Origin: Streptomyces sp. NA02950
GTDB lineage: Bacteria; Actinomycetota; Actinomycetes; Streptomycetales; Streptomycetaceae
Reading direction: 5' to 3'
Assembly: GCF_013364155.1 (NCBI RefSeq)
Contig: NZ_CP054916.1
Location: forward strand, 5,639,001-5,703,000
DNA: 64,000 nucleotides
Below, piece after piece: positions 44,453 through 54,148 of this stretch. Numbering within the stretch: the stretch's first letter is position 1; each line of letters opens with the position of its first letter. A model generated the notes under the pieces. It made no database searches. It worked only from the letters and a program-made list of their open reading frames with translations, and was not told the DNA's origin. The position numbers and the translations under genes are program-made.

Positions 44453-45571
44453 TTAGTCGCAGATGTCACGCGCCGCCGTCGTTCCCCGGTAGGGGTCGCG
44501 GTCCACGGCCTTCGGGTCGTCCCCCGCCGTGGACGTGACGGAACGGGTCACCGAGACCGGCTGGTCGAGCCGCAACTGCCGGAACAAGCGGTCGGCGTCG
44601 GGCTGGACGAGCTCATCACGGTTCTTGTTGTACGTATAGGGCTGTCGCGGAATCGTAAGGAAACGGATTTTCTCCCGGGGGATGTTCCGGACGCCCCGGA
44701 CCAGGTCGTACAGGTCCTTGAGCGAATCAAGACCCGGATCCGTGGTCAGCGAGGAGGTCGCCGCACTCAGTACGGGATACAGCTTTCGCGGGTTCAGCAG
44801 CACACCATTGCTCTGCACTTTCTTCACAAGCGAGCCGAGGAACTCCTGCTGGCGCTCGATACGCTCGGTATCGCTTCCGCTACCGATGCTGTACCGGGCC
44901 CGTACGTAACCGAGTGCCTGCTCGCCGTGGAGGACGCGACGACCCGCGGGCAGCCGCAGATGCGCGTCCGGGTCGTCGACGGACTCCTTCAGACAGACCT
45001 CGACGCCCCCGACCGCGTTCACCAGCTTCTTGAAGCCGGCGAAGTCCACGATCATGTGGTGGTCCACGCGGATACCGGTCAGCTTCTCCACCGTGCGGAT
45101 CGTGCAGGCGGCCCCGCCGTATTCGAACGCCCAGTTGAACTGGACGAACCGGGGCGCCATCCGCTTTCCGTTCGCCCGGTCGCAGCCGGGGGTGTCCACC
45201 ATCAGATCGCGCGGGATCGACACGGCCGTCGCGCCCCTGCCGTTCGCCTGAAGATGCAGCAGGATCGTGGTGTCCGAGCGCTGGGTGCCGGTGTCCCGGC
45301 CGTACTTGCCGTTGCCCTTCCCGCCGCGGTTGTCCGAGCCGATCAGCAGGATGTTCTGCGCGTCCCGCACCATGGACACCGGCCGCTCCGCCTCGTACTT
45401 CCGCAGCTCGTCCGCGGTGCGGGTGTCGGTGCGGATATTGCCGTTGAGACGTTCGTAGAACCACCAGCCCGTACCGGCGATCGACAGCACCAGGACGGCC
45501 ACGCCCAGGGCGAGCACACGCAGCCAGCGACGCCCGCCGCTGGGCGCCGTGTCCGGGCTGTCTGTCGTCAC
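44453..45571 (-). CDS. LCP-family cell-wall glycopolymer ligase 5
   Basis: A 372-residue protein. GTG 45571 is chosen because GGGAGGA sits eight bases before it; a GTG at 45598 in the same frame lacks one. Membrane helix LALGVAVLVLSIAGTGWWFY, then the LCP domain: NILLIGSDNRGGKGNG, ATAVSIPRDLMVDTPGCD, GGVEVCLKESVDDPDAH, ALGYVRARYSIGSGSDTERI. It lacks a LytR_C domain, like paralogue 1. Confidence 0.88.
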   Translation of the reverse strand: MTTDSPDTAPSGGRRWLRVLALGVAVLVLSIAGTGWWFYERLNGNIRTDTRTADELRKYEAERPVSMVRDAQNILLIGSDNRGGKGNGKYGRDTGTQRSDTTILLHLQANGRGATAVSIPRDLMVDTPGCDRANGKRMAPRFVQFNWAFEYGGAACTIRTVEKLTGIRVDHHMIVDFAGFKKLVNAVGGVEVCLKESVDDPDAHLRLPAGRRVLHGEQALGYVRARYSIGSGSDTERIERQQEFLGSLVKKVQSNGVLLNPRKLYPVLSAATSSLTTDPGLDSLKDLYDLVRGVRNIPREKIRFLTIPRQPYTYNKNRDELVQPDADRLFRQLRLDQPVSVTRSVTSTAGDDPKAVDRDPYRGTTAARDICD

Positions 45572-45789
45572 GTCCGCGTCCTCCCACCCGTGGTCCACCC
45601 CGGCGGGCGGACTGCCGTCGCGTGCTGGGGTCCCGAATTATTGGGACAGACATGCGAACCCCGCACATGGTTGTACGTATCCGTCGATCATCGCGCGGGG
45701 TGGGCGGCGGGGCTCGTGGGCTCGGCCCGCAGTCCGCCGGACGGGTCAGAGGGGGTCCGGGCGGCCGCGGAGGACCGCCCGGACCGCAG

Positions 45790-46539
45790 CTAGAAGCTCT
45801 CGGTGACGCGCTCGCTCTCCCGCCGCTCGGCCAGCGCCCGCTCGTCGAGCTGGTCCAGATGGCGGCAGAGCACCACCGAGCCGCCTGAGGCCAACGGGGC
45901 GAACAGTCCGTACGACAGCCCCTCCCAGCCGTCGTACGCCAGCCCGGACAGCACCCGGGAGCCGGGCCCCAGCCCCCGCGCGTCCGCGTCCGCCCGCGCC
46001 CGCGCCACCAGCTCGGCCCCGGTCAGCTCCAGCCCGCCGACGGCCAGCGCGGGCGCGTCCGGGTCCACCGGGGCGTACGGTGTGAAGCGGTCGCCCTGGC
46101 TCGGCACCTCCACCGCGTAGTCCGCGAACCCCGGCGGCGGCTGCGGGAACCGCCCGCCCATCGGGCGCAGCGCCAGCGCCATCCGCTCCCCGGAACACGC
46201 CCGCGCCTCCTCCAGGGTGTCCGGGCCGCTGACGACCACATCGGCCGCGCCCGGGTCGCCCCCGACCTCCGCGACCACACCCACCGACGAGCAGGCCAGC
46301 AGCCACACCGCGGTCTGCCAGTGGGCGGGCAGCAGCAGCGCCAGCCGGTCGCCGGGCGCGGCGGACAGATCGTCCTGGAGCAGATTGGCCGTCTTCGCCA
46401 CCCAATTGGCGAAAGTGGCCACGGAGAGTTCGACGCGTTCACCCGTCGCGTCGTCGTAGAAGGTCACAAGCGGGCGGGCCGGATCCGCGGCGAGCGCGGA
46501 TCGCAGCAGGTCGGCAGGGGTGCGATCGGTGGCATTCAC
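45790..46539 (-). CDS. TIGR03089 family protein (truncated adenylate-forming-like)
   Basis: A 249-residue protein resembling the N-terminal half of AMP-forming acyl-CoA ligases: VTFYDDATGERVELSVATFA, TANLLQDDLSAAPGDRLALL, LELTGAELVARARADADARG and a tail with GGSVVLCRHLDQLDERAL. It lacks the P-loop and C-terminal subdomain of real ligases, as is normal for this actinomycete family. Function unknown. It is divergent from the amidase gene. Confidence 0.85.
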   Translation of the reverse strand: MNATDRTPADLLRSALAADPARPLVTFYDDATGERVELSVATFANWVAKTANLLQDDLSAAPGDRLALLLPAHWQTAVWLLACSSVGVVAEVGGDPGAADVVVSGPDTLEEARACSGERMALALRPMGGRFPQPPPGFADYAVEVPSQGDRFTPYAPVDPDAPALAVGGLELTGAELVARARADADARGLGPGSRVLSGLAYDGWEGLSYGLFAPLASGGSVVLCRHLDQLDERALAERRESERVTESF

Positions 46540-46648
46540 CCGCGCAAGCGTACGCGGCCGCCCCTGGCCCCGGGCGGGGTCGCGAAGGTTCGGCCACCGG
46601 ACCGGGCGGGCGCCGGGCGAGCTCCCGAATGGACAGCTTTGTCATGCT

Positions 46649-47992
46649 ATGTCCACGATTTTCCACATGCGCGCACTTCTTGCATCCTCGATCGGCGTCG
46701 TAGGTACCGTCGCCCTCGCCCTCCCGCTCACCCTCCACACCGCCTCCGCCCACCCCCGCGGCGTCCTGCCGGGCGGTACCCAGTCGCTGCCCCTGCGCCC
46801 GCCGGGCGTCGGACTCGCGCGGAGCGCGGTCGCCCCCGGCGGCGCCCCCGGCGTGGTCGCCCAGGGTGTACGGCCGTTCTCGCTGGTCGGCGTGGTCTGG
46901 GACGACGCCGACGCGGAACTCGGTGCCCGGGTGCAGGTCCGTACGCGCGCGACCGCCACCGGTCTGTGGTCCCCCTGGCGGGACCTCGAACCGTACGGGG
47001 ACGAGGCTCCCGACCCCGTCTCGCCCGACCGCACCGGCGCCCGCGCGCACGGCGGCACGGCACCGCTGTGGGTCGGCGACGCCGACGGGGTGCAGGCACG
47101 TGTCCGGCCCGCGACGATGCGAGCGGCCGCTGCGGCGCTGCCGGTGGGGACGCGGCTGCAACTGGTGGACCCGGGCGAGGCGGCGAGCGCCGCCCCCAGC
47201 ACCCCCGCGGTCACCACCCCCCGGGCCCTCCCCGTGCGTCCGACCCGCGGACCGGCCGTCGCCCCCACCCCGTCCGTCAAGCCGAAACTCGCCAAGCCCG
47301 CCCAACCCCTGAAACCCGTGAGGCCCGCGAAACCCCGGCAGCCCGCGGTCCCCACGCGCCAACTCCCCACGGCCACCGCCACGTCGCACACCGCCCCCAA
47401 GCCCCGCATCATCACCCGTGCCGCCTGGGGCGCCGACGAGACGATCCGTGAGAAGGGCCACGTCTACAGCAAGACCGTCAAGGTCGCCTTCATCCACCAC
47501 ACCGTGACGGGCAACGCCTACCGGTGCTCACAAGTCCCCTCCCTTTTGCGCGGTATCTACCGCTACCACGTCAAGAGCATGGGATGGCGCGACTACGGCT
47601 ACAACTTCACCGTCGACAAGTGCGGAAACATCTACGAGGGCCGCTCCGGCGGGGTGGCCAGGGCCGTCATGGGCGCGCACACCCGCGGATTCAACACCAA
47701 GAGCATGGGCGTCGGTGTTCTCGGAACCTTCGACGCCAGGAAGCCGTCCAAGAAGGCGGTGAACGCGATCGCCGAGCTCACCGCGTGGAAACTGGGCCTC
47801 TTCAACAGGAACCCGAAGGCCGTGGTCCACCTGGTGTCCGGTGGCGGGAACAAGTACACAGAGGGCACCAGTGTGAGGCTCAACGTGATCTCGGGCCACC
47901 GCGACGGCTTCGCCACCGACTGCCCCGGGCAGCGGCTCTACGACGAGCTCGGCTCGGTGCGCCGGGCAGCGGCCCGGCTCCAGGGGCGCTGA
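46649..47992 (+). CDS. Secreted PGRP-type N-acetylmuramoyl-L-alanine amidase
   Basis: About 447 residues from ATG 46649; ATG 46667 (MRALLASS) would begin right at the signal peptide and is equally possible. The signal peptide is LLASSIGVVGTVALALPLTL with AHA-like cleavage. A variable domain of about 160 residues and a Pro/Lys-rich linker follow. The PGRP/amidase_2 domain starts at IITRAAWGADE and has zinc ligands in VAFIHHTVTG, ISGHRDGFATDCPGQRLY. It cleaves the amide between muramic acid and L-Ala in peptidoglycan. Its place beside the LCP genes fits wall remodelling. Confidence 0.9.
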   Translation: MSTIFHMRALLASSIGVVGTVALALPLTLHTASAHPRGVLPGGTQSLPLRPPGVGLARSAVAPGGAPGVVAQGVRPFSLVGVVWDDADAELGARVQVRTRATATGLWSPWRDLEPYGDEAPDPVSPDRTGARAHGGTAPLWVGDADGVQARVRPATMRAAAAALPVGTRLQLVDPGEAASAAPSTPAVTTPRALPVRPTRGPAVAPTPSVKPKLAKPAQPLKPVRPAKPRQPAVPTRQLPTATATSHTAPKPRIITRAAWGADETIREKGHVYSKTVKVAFIHHTVTGNAYRCSQVPSLLRGIYRYHVKSMGWRDYGYNFTVDKCGNIYEGRSGGVARAVMGAHTRGFNTKSMGVGVLGTFDARKPSKKAVNAIAELTAWKLGLFNRNPKAVVHLVSGGGNKYTEGTSVRLNVISGHRDGFATDCPGQRLYDELGSVRRAAARLQGR

Positions 47993-48061
47993 CCAGGCGC
48001 GGTCCGTGGATCTGCCTACACTTGCCCGGCCCGGAGCCCCAGTAGGAAGCAGAGACGATAC

Positions 48062-49162
48062 GTGACCACAGCGCCATCAACGCCAGAAGCGATCCTCCTG
48101 GTCGGCGGCAAGGGGACCCGGTTGCGACCCATGACGGTGCACACCCCCAAACCGATGGTCCCAGCGGCGGGCGTGCCGTTCCTCACCCATCAACTCGCCC
48201 GCGCCCGTGCCGCCGGGGTCGAGCACATCGTGCTCGCCACCTCCTACCTCGCCGAGGTCTTCGAGCCGTACTTCGGTGACGGGTCCTCACTCGGGCTGCA
48301 CCTGGAGTACGTCACCGAGGAGGAGCCGCTCGGCACCGGCGGGGCCATCCGCAACGTGGCCTCCCGGCTGCACTCCGGCCCCGACGACCCCGTGCTCATC
48401 TTCAACGGCGACATCCTCACCGGCCTCGACATCCGCGCCCTCATCGACACCCACCGCACCGCGGGCGCCGATGTCTCCCTCCACCTCACCCGGGTCACCG
48501 ACCCGCGTGCGTACGGACTGGTGCCGACCGACGCCGACGGCCGGGTCACCGCCTTCCTCGAGAAGCCGCAGACCCCCGAGGAGATCGTCACCGACCAGAT
48601 CAACGCGGGCGCGTACGTCTTCAACCGCTCGGTCATCGATGCCATCCCCGCCGACCGCCCGGTCTCCGTCGAACGCGAGACCTTCCCCGGACTGCTCGAA
48701 GCGGGGGCCCACCTCCAGGGCATGGTCGACTCCACGTACTGGCTCGACCTCGGCACCCCGCAGGCGTTCGTCCGCGGTTCGGCCGACCTGGTCCTCGGCC
48801 GCGCCCCCTCCCCGGCCGTGCCGGGACGCTGCGGCGACCGGCTGGTCCTGGAGAGCGCGTCGGTGGCGGTCGACGCCAAGCTGTCCGGCGGCACGGTGAT
48901 CGGCCCCCGGGCCCGGGTGGGCGCGGGGGCGCGGATCGAGGGCAGCGCGGTGCTGGAGGGCGCGATCGTCGAGGAGGGCGCGCAGGTGCGCGACTCCCTC
49001 GTCGGCGCGGGCGCCCGGATCGGGGCGCGCACGGTGTTGCAGGGCGCCGTGGTCGGCGACGGCGCGCTGGTGGGCGCGGACAACGAACTGCGCGACGGCG
49101 TACGGGTCTGGTGCGGTGTGGACATCCCGCCGGGGGCGGTCCGGTTCTCTTCCGACCAGTAG
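48062..49162 (+). CDS. Sugar-nucleotide pyrophosphorylase (mannose-1-phosphate guanylyltransferase-like)
   Basis: A 366-residue protein with GTG start. The N-terminal nucleotidyltransferase domain has the signature LLVGGKGTRLRPMTVHTPKP, then VLIFNGDILTGLDI, TAFLEKPQ and YWLDLGTPQAF. A C-terminal left-handed beta-helix of hexapeptide repeats (VIGPRARVGAGARIEG, VVGDGALVGADNELRDGV) follows. It makes GDP-mannose or a similar NDP-sugar for the envelope. It is the last conserved-type gene before the biosynthetic cluster. Confidence 0.88.
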   Translation: MTTAPSTPEAILLVGGKGTRLRPMTVHTPKPMVPAAGVPFLTHQLARARAAGVEHIVLATSYLAEVFEPYFGDGSSLGLHLEYVTEEEPLGTGGAIRNVASRLHSGPDDPVLIFNGDILTGLDIRALIDTHRTAGADVSLHLTRVTDPRAYGLVPTDADGRVTAFLEKPQTPEEIVTDQINAGAYVFNRSVIDAIPADRPVSVERETFPGLLEAGAHLQGMVDSTYWLDLGTPQAFVRGSADLVLGRAPSPAVPGRCGDRLVLESASVAVDAKLSGGTVIGPRARVGAGARIEGSAVLEGAIVEEGAQVRDSLVGAGARIGARTVLQGAVVGDGALVGADNELRDGVRVWCGVDIPPGAVRFSSDQ

Positions 49163-49527
49163 GTTCCGCTAGGTTCCGCGGGCGTGTGCGCGCAGTTGCG
49201 CGTGCGCGCCCGCGCGCGTGTGTGCGGTAGCGGGGGGCGGGGGCTCGTTTGTTGTGCCGATGACTGGCCGGCGGGGCCGGTCACCGTACCTCTTGTGCCT
49301 GTGCGGACGCGCGTGGTTGTTCGGCGTACCGGCGTGCCTGATTCGCGGTACCGAACACTGTGGTTTTCCGAACCACACACTTTCCCCCTCGATTTGATTT
49401 TCAGTTTTCGAACGTGTTTCCTCGATCTCGACAACAATACGGTACCGGTCGGAGCGTGAAATAGACACCCCCCATATCGGGGCCGGCCGCACCATTCGAG
49501 CCCCACACCGAGGGAATAGAGGTATCC
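49163..49527. other. Intergenic boundary between the core region and the biosynthetic cluster
   Basis: About 365 bp without a gene. The first part is a CG-rich alternating run (49180-49240). The second is clearly AT-richer than anything nearby and holds the promoter element described separately. It ends with GAGGT before the P450 start. The change of composition marks the cluster edge. Confidence 0.6.
49347..49396 (+). promoter_or_regulatory. Cluster promoter element, copy 1 (P450)
   Basis: ACCGAACA (49350-49357), then CCACACA (49373-49379), TTTCC and ATTTG with the same spacing as in copy 2 at 54278-54327. The copies match at 32 of 50 positions, concentrated in the named blocks. This copy also contains an inverted repeat GTGGTT (49360-49365) / AACCAC (49371-49376). 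Likely operator of the cluster regulator. Confidence 0.55.
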
Positions 49528-50760
49528 ATGGAAATGGCATCTGGCAAGGTGAGCGCGGCTTCTGAATACGTTTTCAATCCGTTTGCTGATGGCTTCAGTG
49601 AGGACCCCTACCCTCAATATGCGGAGCTTCGTGCCAAGGACCCCGTCCACGAGCATCCGATCGGCTTCTGGGTCGTGTCCAGGTATCAGGATGTATGCGG
49701 GCTGCTGCGGTCCAAGCTCTCCGTGGATGACCGGCACCTGGCACCGGGCCCGATGGCCGACATCATCCAGTCGGTATACGGGGACAAGGCCCCGCGCATG
49801 AACGGCCTGTCCATGCTGGACCAGGACCCGCCCCACCACACACGGCTCCGCCGCCTGGTCTCCAAGGCGTTCACCGCGCGCTCGGTCAGCGCGCTGGAAC
49901 CCCGGGTGGCGGCACGTGTGGGGGAGGCACTGGACCGGGTCGCCGAGGCGGGGCGAGCCGATCTCGTCGCCGAGCTGGCCTTCCCCCTGCCGTCTTTGGT
50001 CATTTCCGAATTACTGGGCATGCCGCCGATCGACCAGATCCGGCTGCGAGAGCTCACCAGCGTCATGATGCGGGCGGTAGAGCTCACCGTCGATCCCCAG
50101 CTCCTGGCCGAGGTCGCCGCAGCCGAAGACGAACTGCTCGCCATGGCGCACGAAGCGATCGCCTGGAAGCGGAACCGGCCCGGCGAGGACCTGCTCACCG
50201 CACTCATCGCCGCGGAGGAGGACGGCGACGTCCTCAGCGACGCGGAGCTGGCCGCGCAGGTGATGCTGCTCTACATGGCCGGCCATGAGACGACGGTGGG
50301 CCTCATCTCCAACGGACTCCTCGCGCTGCTGAACCATCCCGGCCAGCTGGCCGTGCTGCGGAAGCGGCCGGACCTCATCGCCAACGCGGTCGAGGAGTTT
50401 CTCCGGTACGACGGTCCGAGTCATATGGCCAAGCGCATCACCCTTGAGCCCGTGTGCGTGGGCGACAAGGTGATCCCGCGAGGGGCCATGGTGATCTTGA
50501 GCCTGGCCTCCGCCAACCGGGACGAGTCCTTCTGGGGGGCCGATGCCCACGAACTGCGTCTGGACCGAGCCAACGCCCAGCAGCACGTGGGCTTCAGCGT
50601 GGGGATGCACCACTGCCTCGGGGCTGCGCTGGCCCGGCTGGAGGGACGGGTGGCGATCTCCGCTGTCGTGAGGCGCTTCCCGGGCCTCGCCCTGGAGGAG
50701 GCGCGGCAGAACGGCCGGATGAACCTCCGGGGCCTGGACGTGCTGTCGGTGTCCGTCTAG
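49528..50760 (+). CDS. Cytochrome P450
   Basis: A 410-residue soluble bacterial P450. Substrate-channel and haem motifs in order: FVVSRYQDV-like N-terminal strand (WVVSRYQDVCGLLRS), the heme-binding DQDPPHHTRLRRLVSKAFT, the oxygen-activation helix LLYMAGHETTVG, the ExxR pair in VEEFLRYDG, and the Cys loop GFSVGMHHCLGAALARLEG. The Cys loop starts GFS instead of the more usual FG, a small departure. It is the first gene of the cluster under the promoter element and has one TTA codon (50011). It probably hydroxylates or epoxidises the NRPS product; the substrate is not predictable. Confidence 0.92.
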   Translation: MEMASGKVSAASEYVFNPFADGFSEDPYPQYAELRAKDPVHEHPIGFWVVSRYQDVCGLLRSKLSVDDRHLAPGPMADIIQSVYGDKAPRMNGLSMLDQDPPHHTRLRRLVSKAFTARSVSALEPRVAARVGEALDRVAEAGRADLVAELAFPLPSLVISELLGMPPIDQIRLRELTSVMMRAVELTVDPQLLAEVAAAEDELLAMAHEAIAWKRNRPGEDLLTALIAAEEDGDVLSDAELAAQVMLLYMAGHETTVGLISNGLLALLNHPGQLAVLRKRPDLIANAVEEFLRYDGPSHMAKRITLEPVCVGDKVIPRGAMVILSLASANRDESFWGADAHELRLDRANAQQHVGFSVGMHHCLGAALARLEGRVAISAVVRRFPGLALEEARQNGRMNLRGLDVLSVSV

Positions 50761-50838
50761 CCGGTGTCCGTCCGAAGGGCGCCGCCAGGCCCTTCGTCGT
50801 GTCGCGCCGTTCATCGTCAAGTCAGCGAAGGAACTGTC

Positions 50839-51156
50839 ATGTCCGGCACTGCGGTGCATGGACGCGTCGTTTTGATCACGGGCTCGGCGGGCTGGGCTCG
50901 ACGCTCGCTGCGGCGCTGCGCGGCAAGGGGGCCGGACTCGCTCTCCCCGACCTTGAGCGGAGGCGGCGCGGAGGAAAGCCGCCCAGCTGGGGCGTCGAAC
51001 GCCGTGCGGACATGCTCGTGGTCCCGAAGATCCCCACAGCAGGCGATGGCACCGGGCGTACTCCGCTATGTCACCGAGCGGTTCGCCCTCCGCCGCGACG
51101 CCATCCCCCGAGCCATCGCGCTCGCCGAGAAATCGCCTGGTGAAGTTCAGCCCTAG
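50839..51156 (+). pseudogene. Short-chain dehydrogenase remnant
   Basis: It starts MSGTAVHGRVVLITGSAG, the cofactor loop of an SDR, then changes frame: GGLGSTLAAALRGKGAGLAL continues in another frame. About 100 residues remain against about 250 in a normal SDR, and no YxxxK catalytic pair is seen. A ribosome site (AAGGAAC) precedes the ATG. It is a decayed oxidoreductase between P450 and regulator genes. Confidence 0.6.
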
Positions 51157-51319
51157 GCGGTCGGCGACCGAAGATCGTTCCACATTTCCTCCGGCGCCGG
51201 AGACTGGACACCGGCCACACAAAAGACAACTCGGCGCGGGGCAGAAGACGCGCAAGTGGATAATCCCGCCCGAGCAGTGAACAAAGTTCCATCGTCATCG
51301 TCTTCTCTATGGGGGAATT

Positions 51320-54148
51320 GTGGCTGTGGGTCCCCTGGGAAGGAAGAAGATGTCCTCGGTGAAACTGGTCGAGCGTGTCGATCAGCTGGCAGAACTTGAG
51401 TTCATGGCGTCCCGCGCCCGAGGGGGCGTGAGCGGGGTCGTCCTCATCGAGGGGGCCGTTGGTTCGGGCAAGACGGCCCTTTTGGCCACGTGGGCCGCGC
51501 GGGAGCGCGGCCGGGGAATGAAGATCGTGGAGGGGTGGTGCTCCGCCGCCGAGTCCGACCTGCCCTTCGGTGCGGTGCGTCAGCTCTTCGACGGGACACC
51601 CGGTGCCGTCCATGTCCCGGCGCCTCGTTCACAGCCGTCCGGTTCGGCGCTGTTCGAGATCTTCGACGCCCTGCACCAGGCGGTCCGAGCGCTGTGCACG
51701 GAGCAGGCGGTGCTGCTCACCGTGGATGATCTCCACTGGTGCGACGCGCAGTCCGCCCAGTGGCTGGGCTATCTCGTCCGGCGGCTGAGCGGGCTGCCCG
51801 TCCTGCTCGCCGCCACCTCTCCCATGACCACCCCTGCCACGCCGACGCTCGGGCGGCGGGTCGTCCCCGAGATCGTCGATCATCCTCGCTGTCGGCGGGT
51901 GGGGCTGCCTGCCTTGACCGCGGAGGGTGTCGGCCAGTTCCTGCAACAGGGTCTGGGACACACCCCCCAGCCCGCTGTGACCCAGGCCTGCTGGTCGGCC
52001 ACCGGGGGCAATCCACAGCTGCTGCAGGAAGTCCTGACTGCGTTACGCGGCCCGCGGCCGGGCGTGCGGTCCCGTTCGGCCGACGACATCACCGATCTGG
52101 TGCGCAGGCTTCGCGTACGCACCATCCACGCCCGAGTACAGCGGGAGGCGACCGAGGTCGCCACGCTGGCACGGATCGCGGCGGTCCTCGCGGAGGGAGC
52201 CGACCTGCAACTGACCGCCGTCGTGGCCGGTCTGGACGAGCGCACCGCCGTGCTGGCGGTCCAGGTCCTGCGAGACATGGGTGTGCTGCGGCGCGGCGGG
52301 CCGGGCGTCGTCTTCGCCGACCCCCGTCTGCGCGAGGCGCTGGGGAGCGACATCACCGCGGAGGAGCGGACCGTGCTCCTGGCCCGGGCTGCCCGGATCA
52401 GCCACGATGCCGGCGCCGGCAACGAGCAAGTGGCCCAGTACCTGCTGCAGACCGCCGAACCGATTGCTCAGGAATGGGTGACGCACGCGTTGCACGCAGC
52501 GGCCCACGACGCTCTCCGGCGCCGTGCCCCCGAGGACGCCGCCGCCTACCTTCGTCGTGCGCTGCGCCAGCCGCTGTCCGGCCCAATCCGTGAGCAGTTG
52601 CTCATGGAACTCGGTTCCGCCCTGCTCTACCGCAATCCGGCCGCCGCTTGCCGGCACCTCAGCGAGGTCATGGCCACAGCCGACGGGCTCGGCCGGCGCG
52701 CACAGGCGGCGATCCGGCTGTCCACCGCCCATCGGCTGAGCGGACGGCCGGACGCTGCCATCAGTGTGCTCGTCAACGCCGCGGCGGCTTTGGGGTCCAG
52801 CGATGAGGACATCGCCGTCCAGGCGCGCCACGAGATCGAGCTGCATCTGAACGTCCAGCGGACGCTGGCCAGGGTGATCGGGCCATGGGGCCGGGAACCG
52901 ACGACGGCGGAGCGGCCCACCGCCGACCGTGCCGCGGCGGCCAGGACACGCAGCGATGCGGCGTGGCGACTGGGCGTCCAGGCACTGGAGACCATGCTCA
53001 CCGGTGGCTCGGCGGCGCAGACGCGCGAGGCGGCCACCGAGGCGTTCCGCTCCGGCCTGCAGACGCACGAAGGCTCTGCCGAGCTTTCGCTCTTTGTGGC
53101 GTTCAGCCTGATCTGCACCGACGGACTGGATGAGGCGGAACGGGCCCTCGGCGAGATCTGGACCGGCTCGAAACGTTCGGGGGCCCGCATTTTACAGGCG
53201 GCGGCCGGGCTCGGCCGTTCGATGGTGCATCGCCGTCGTGGGGAACTGCGCGAGGCGTTGGGCTTGGGCGAGAGCGTGGTGGACGAACTCTTCGCGTTAC
53301 CACCCAGCTGCTTTCGGGGCAGCGCGGTCGCCCATATGGTCACGCTGCTGCTCGACGACGGCCGGCTGGAGGAGGCACACGCCCTCGGATGCCGGATGAA
53401 CGGATCCCACGGTGACGGCTGGGAGAGCGCGATGCTCAGCCTGGTCCGCGGCCGGCTGCGCGCGGCGACCGATGATGTCGACGGTGCGCTCGCTCAGTTC
53501 CTGGACTGCGGGCGCCGACTGCACAGCTACGGGTCGGAGAATCCGGGACTGCTGTCATGGCGGCCCGACGCGGTGATCCTGCACACCCGGCTGGGGGAGC
53601 GGGAGCGTGCCCGCCGCCTGGCCGAGGAGGAGATGCGCCTCGCTGAGCGGTGGGGCACACCGCGGGTGATCGGACGTGCGCTGTGGACCGAGGGTATCGC
53701 CAGGGGCGGTGACGAGGGTCGTCGTCTGCTGGCGGCCGCGGTCACGCACCAGGAGCAGGCCGGCGCGAGGCTGGAGCTGACCCGGACGCTGATCGACTAC
53801 GGCGTGGCCGAGTCCCGGGCGGGTCAGTTGCGCCATGCGCGGATGAACCTGCGCCGCGCGGTGGACCTGGCGCGCCTGTGCGGTGCGTCCAAGCTGGTCG
53901 AGCAGGCCTCGACCGAGCTGTCCAAGACCGGGGCCCGTCCGCGCCGTTCGGGAAGTGACAGGTTGTCCTCCCTCACCCCCGGGGAGCTCCGGGTGGCCCG
54001 GCTGGCCGCCGCCGGCGCGCGCAACCGGGAGATCGCGGCGGAATTGCATGTCACCGCCCGGGCGGTGGAGCGCCATCTGACGAGTGTCTACCGCAAGCTC
54101 GGTGTCAACGGACGCAGCGCACTGGCCGAGGTGCTGAAACCCAGGTGA
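51320..54148 (+). CDS. LAL-type LuxR regulator of the cluster
   Basis: A 942-residue protein from GTG 51320 (ATG 51350 also possible). Walker A is GAVGSGKTAL and Walker B LLTVDDLHWCD, defining an N-terminal AAA/NACHT-like ATPase. A long TPR-like central region follows, and a C-terminal LuxR helix-turn-helix: LSSLTPGELRVARLAAAGA, REIAAELHVTARAVERHL, TSVYRKLGVNGRSAL. LAL regulators switch on biosynthetic clusters. Three TTA codons (52043, 53192, 53297) make its translation depend on the rare leucyl tRNA BldA. It most likely acts on the shared promoter element. Confidence 0.93.
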   Translation: MAVGPLGRKKMSSVKLVERVDQLAELEFMASRARGGVSGVVLIEGAVGSGKTALLATWAARERGRGMKIVEGWCSAAESDLPFGAVRQLFDGTPGAVHVPAPRSQPSGSALFEIFDALHQAVRALCTEQAVLLTVDDLHWCDAQSAQWLGYLVRRLSGLPVLLAATSPMTTPATPTLGRRVVPEIVDHPRCRRVGLPALTAEGVGQFLQQGLGHTPQPAVTQACWSATGGNPQLLQEVLTALRGPRPGVRSRSADDITDLVRRLRVRTIHARVQREATEVATLARIAAVLAEGADLQLTAVVAGLDERTAVLAVQVLRDMGVLRRGGPGVVFADPRLREALGSDITAEERTVLLARAARISHDAGAGNEQVAQYLLQTAEPIAQEWVTHALHAAAHDALRRRAPEDAAAYLRRALRQPLSGPIREQLLMELGSALLYRNPAAACRHLSEVMATADGLGRRAQAAIRLSTAHRLSGRPDAAISVLVNAAAALGSSDEDIAVQARHEIELHLNVQRTLARVIGPWGREPTTAERPTADRAAAARTRSDAAWRLGVQALETMLTGGSAAQTREAATEAFRSGLQTHEGSAELSLFVAFSLICTDGLDEAERALGEIWTGSKRSGARILQAAAGLGRSMVHRRRGELREALGLGESVVDELFALPPSCFRGSAVAHMVTLLLDDGRLEEAHALGCRMNGSHGDGWESAMLSLVRGRLRAATDDVDGALAQFLDCGRRLHSYGSENPGLLSWRPDAVILHTRLGERERARRLAEEEMRLAERWGTPRVIGRALWTEGIARGGDEGRRLLAAAVTHQEQAGARLELTRTLIDYGVAESRAGQLRHARMNLRRAVDLARLCGASKLVEQASTELSKTGARPRRSGSDRLSSLTPGELRVARLAAAGARNREIAAELHVTARAVERHLTSVYRKLGVNGRSALAEVLKPR

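Noticed and set aside
49163..49240. Alternating CG/CA run as Z-DNA or an origin
   Set aside because: Only composition supports it; no DnaA boxes or other elements are seen.
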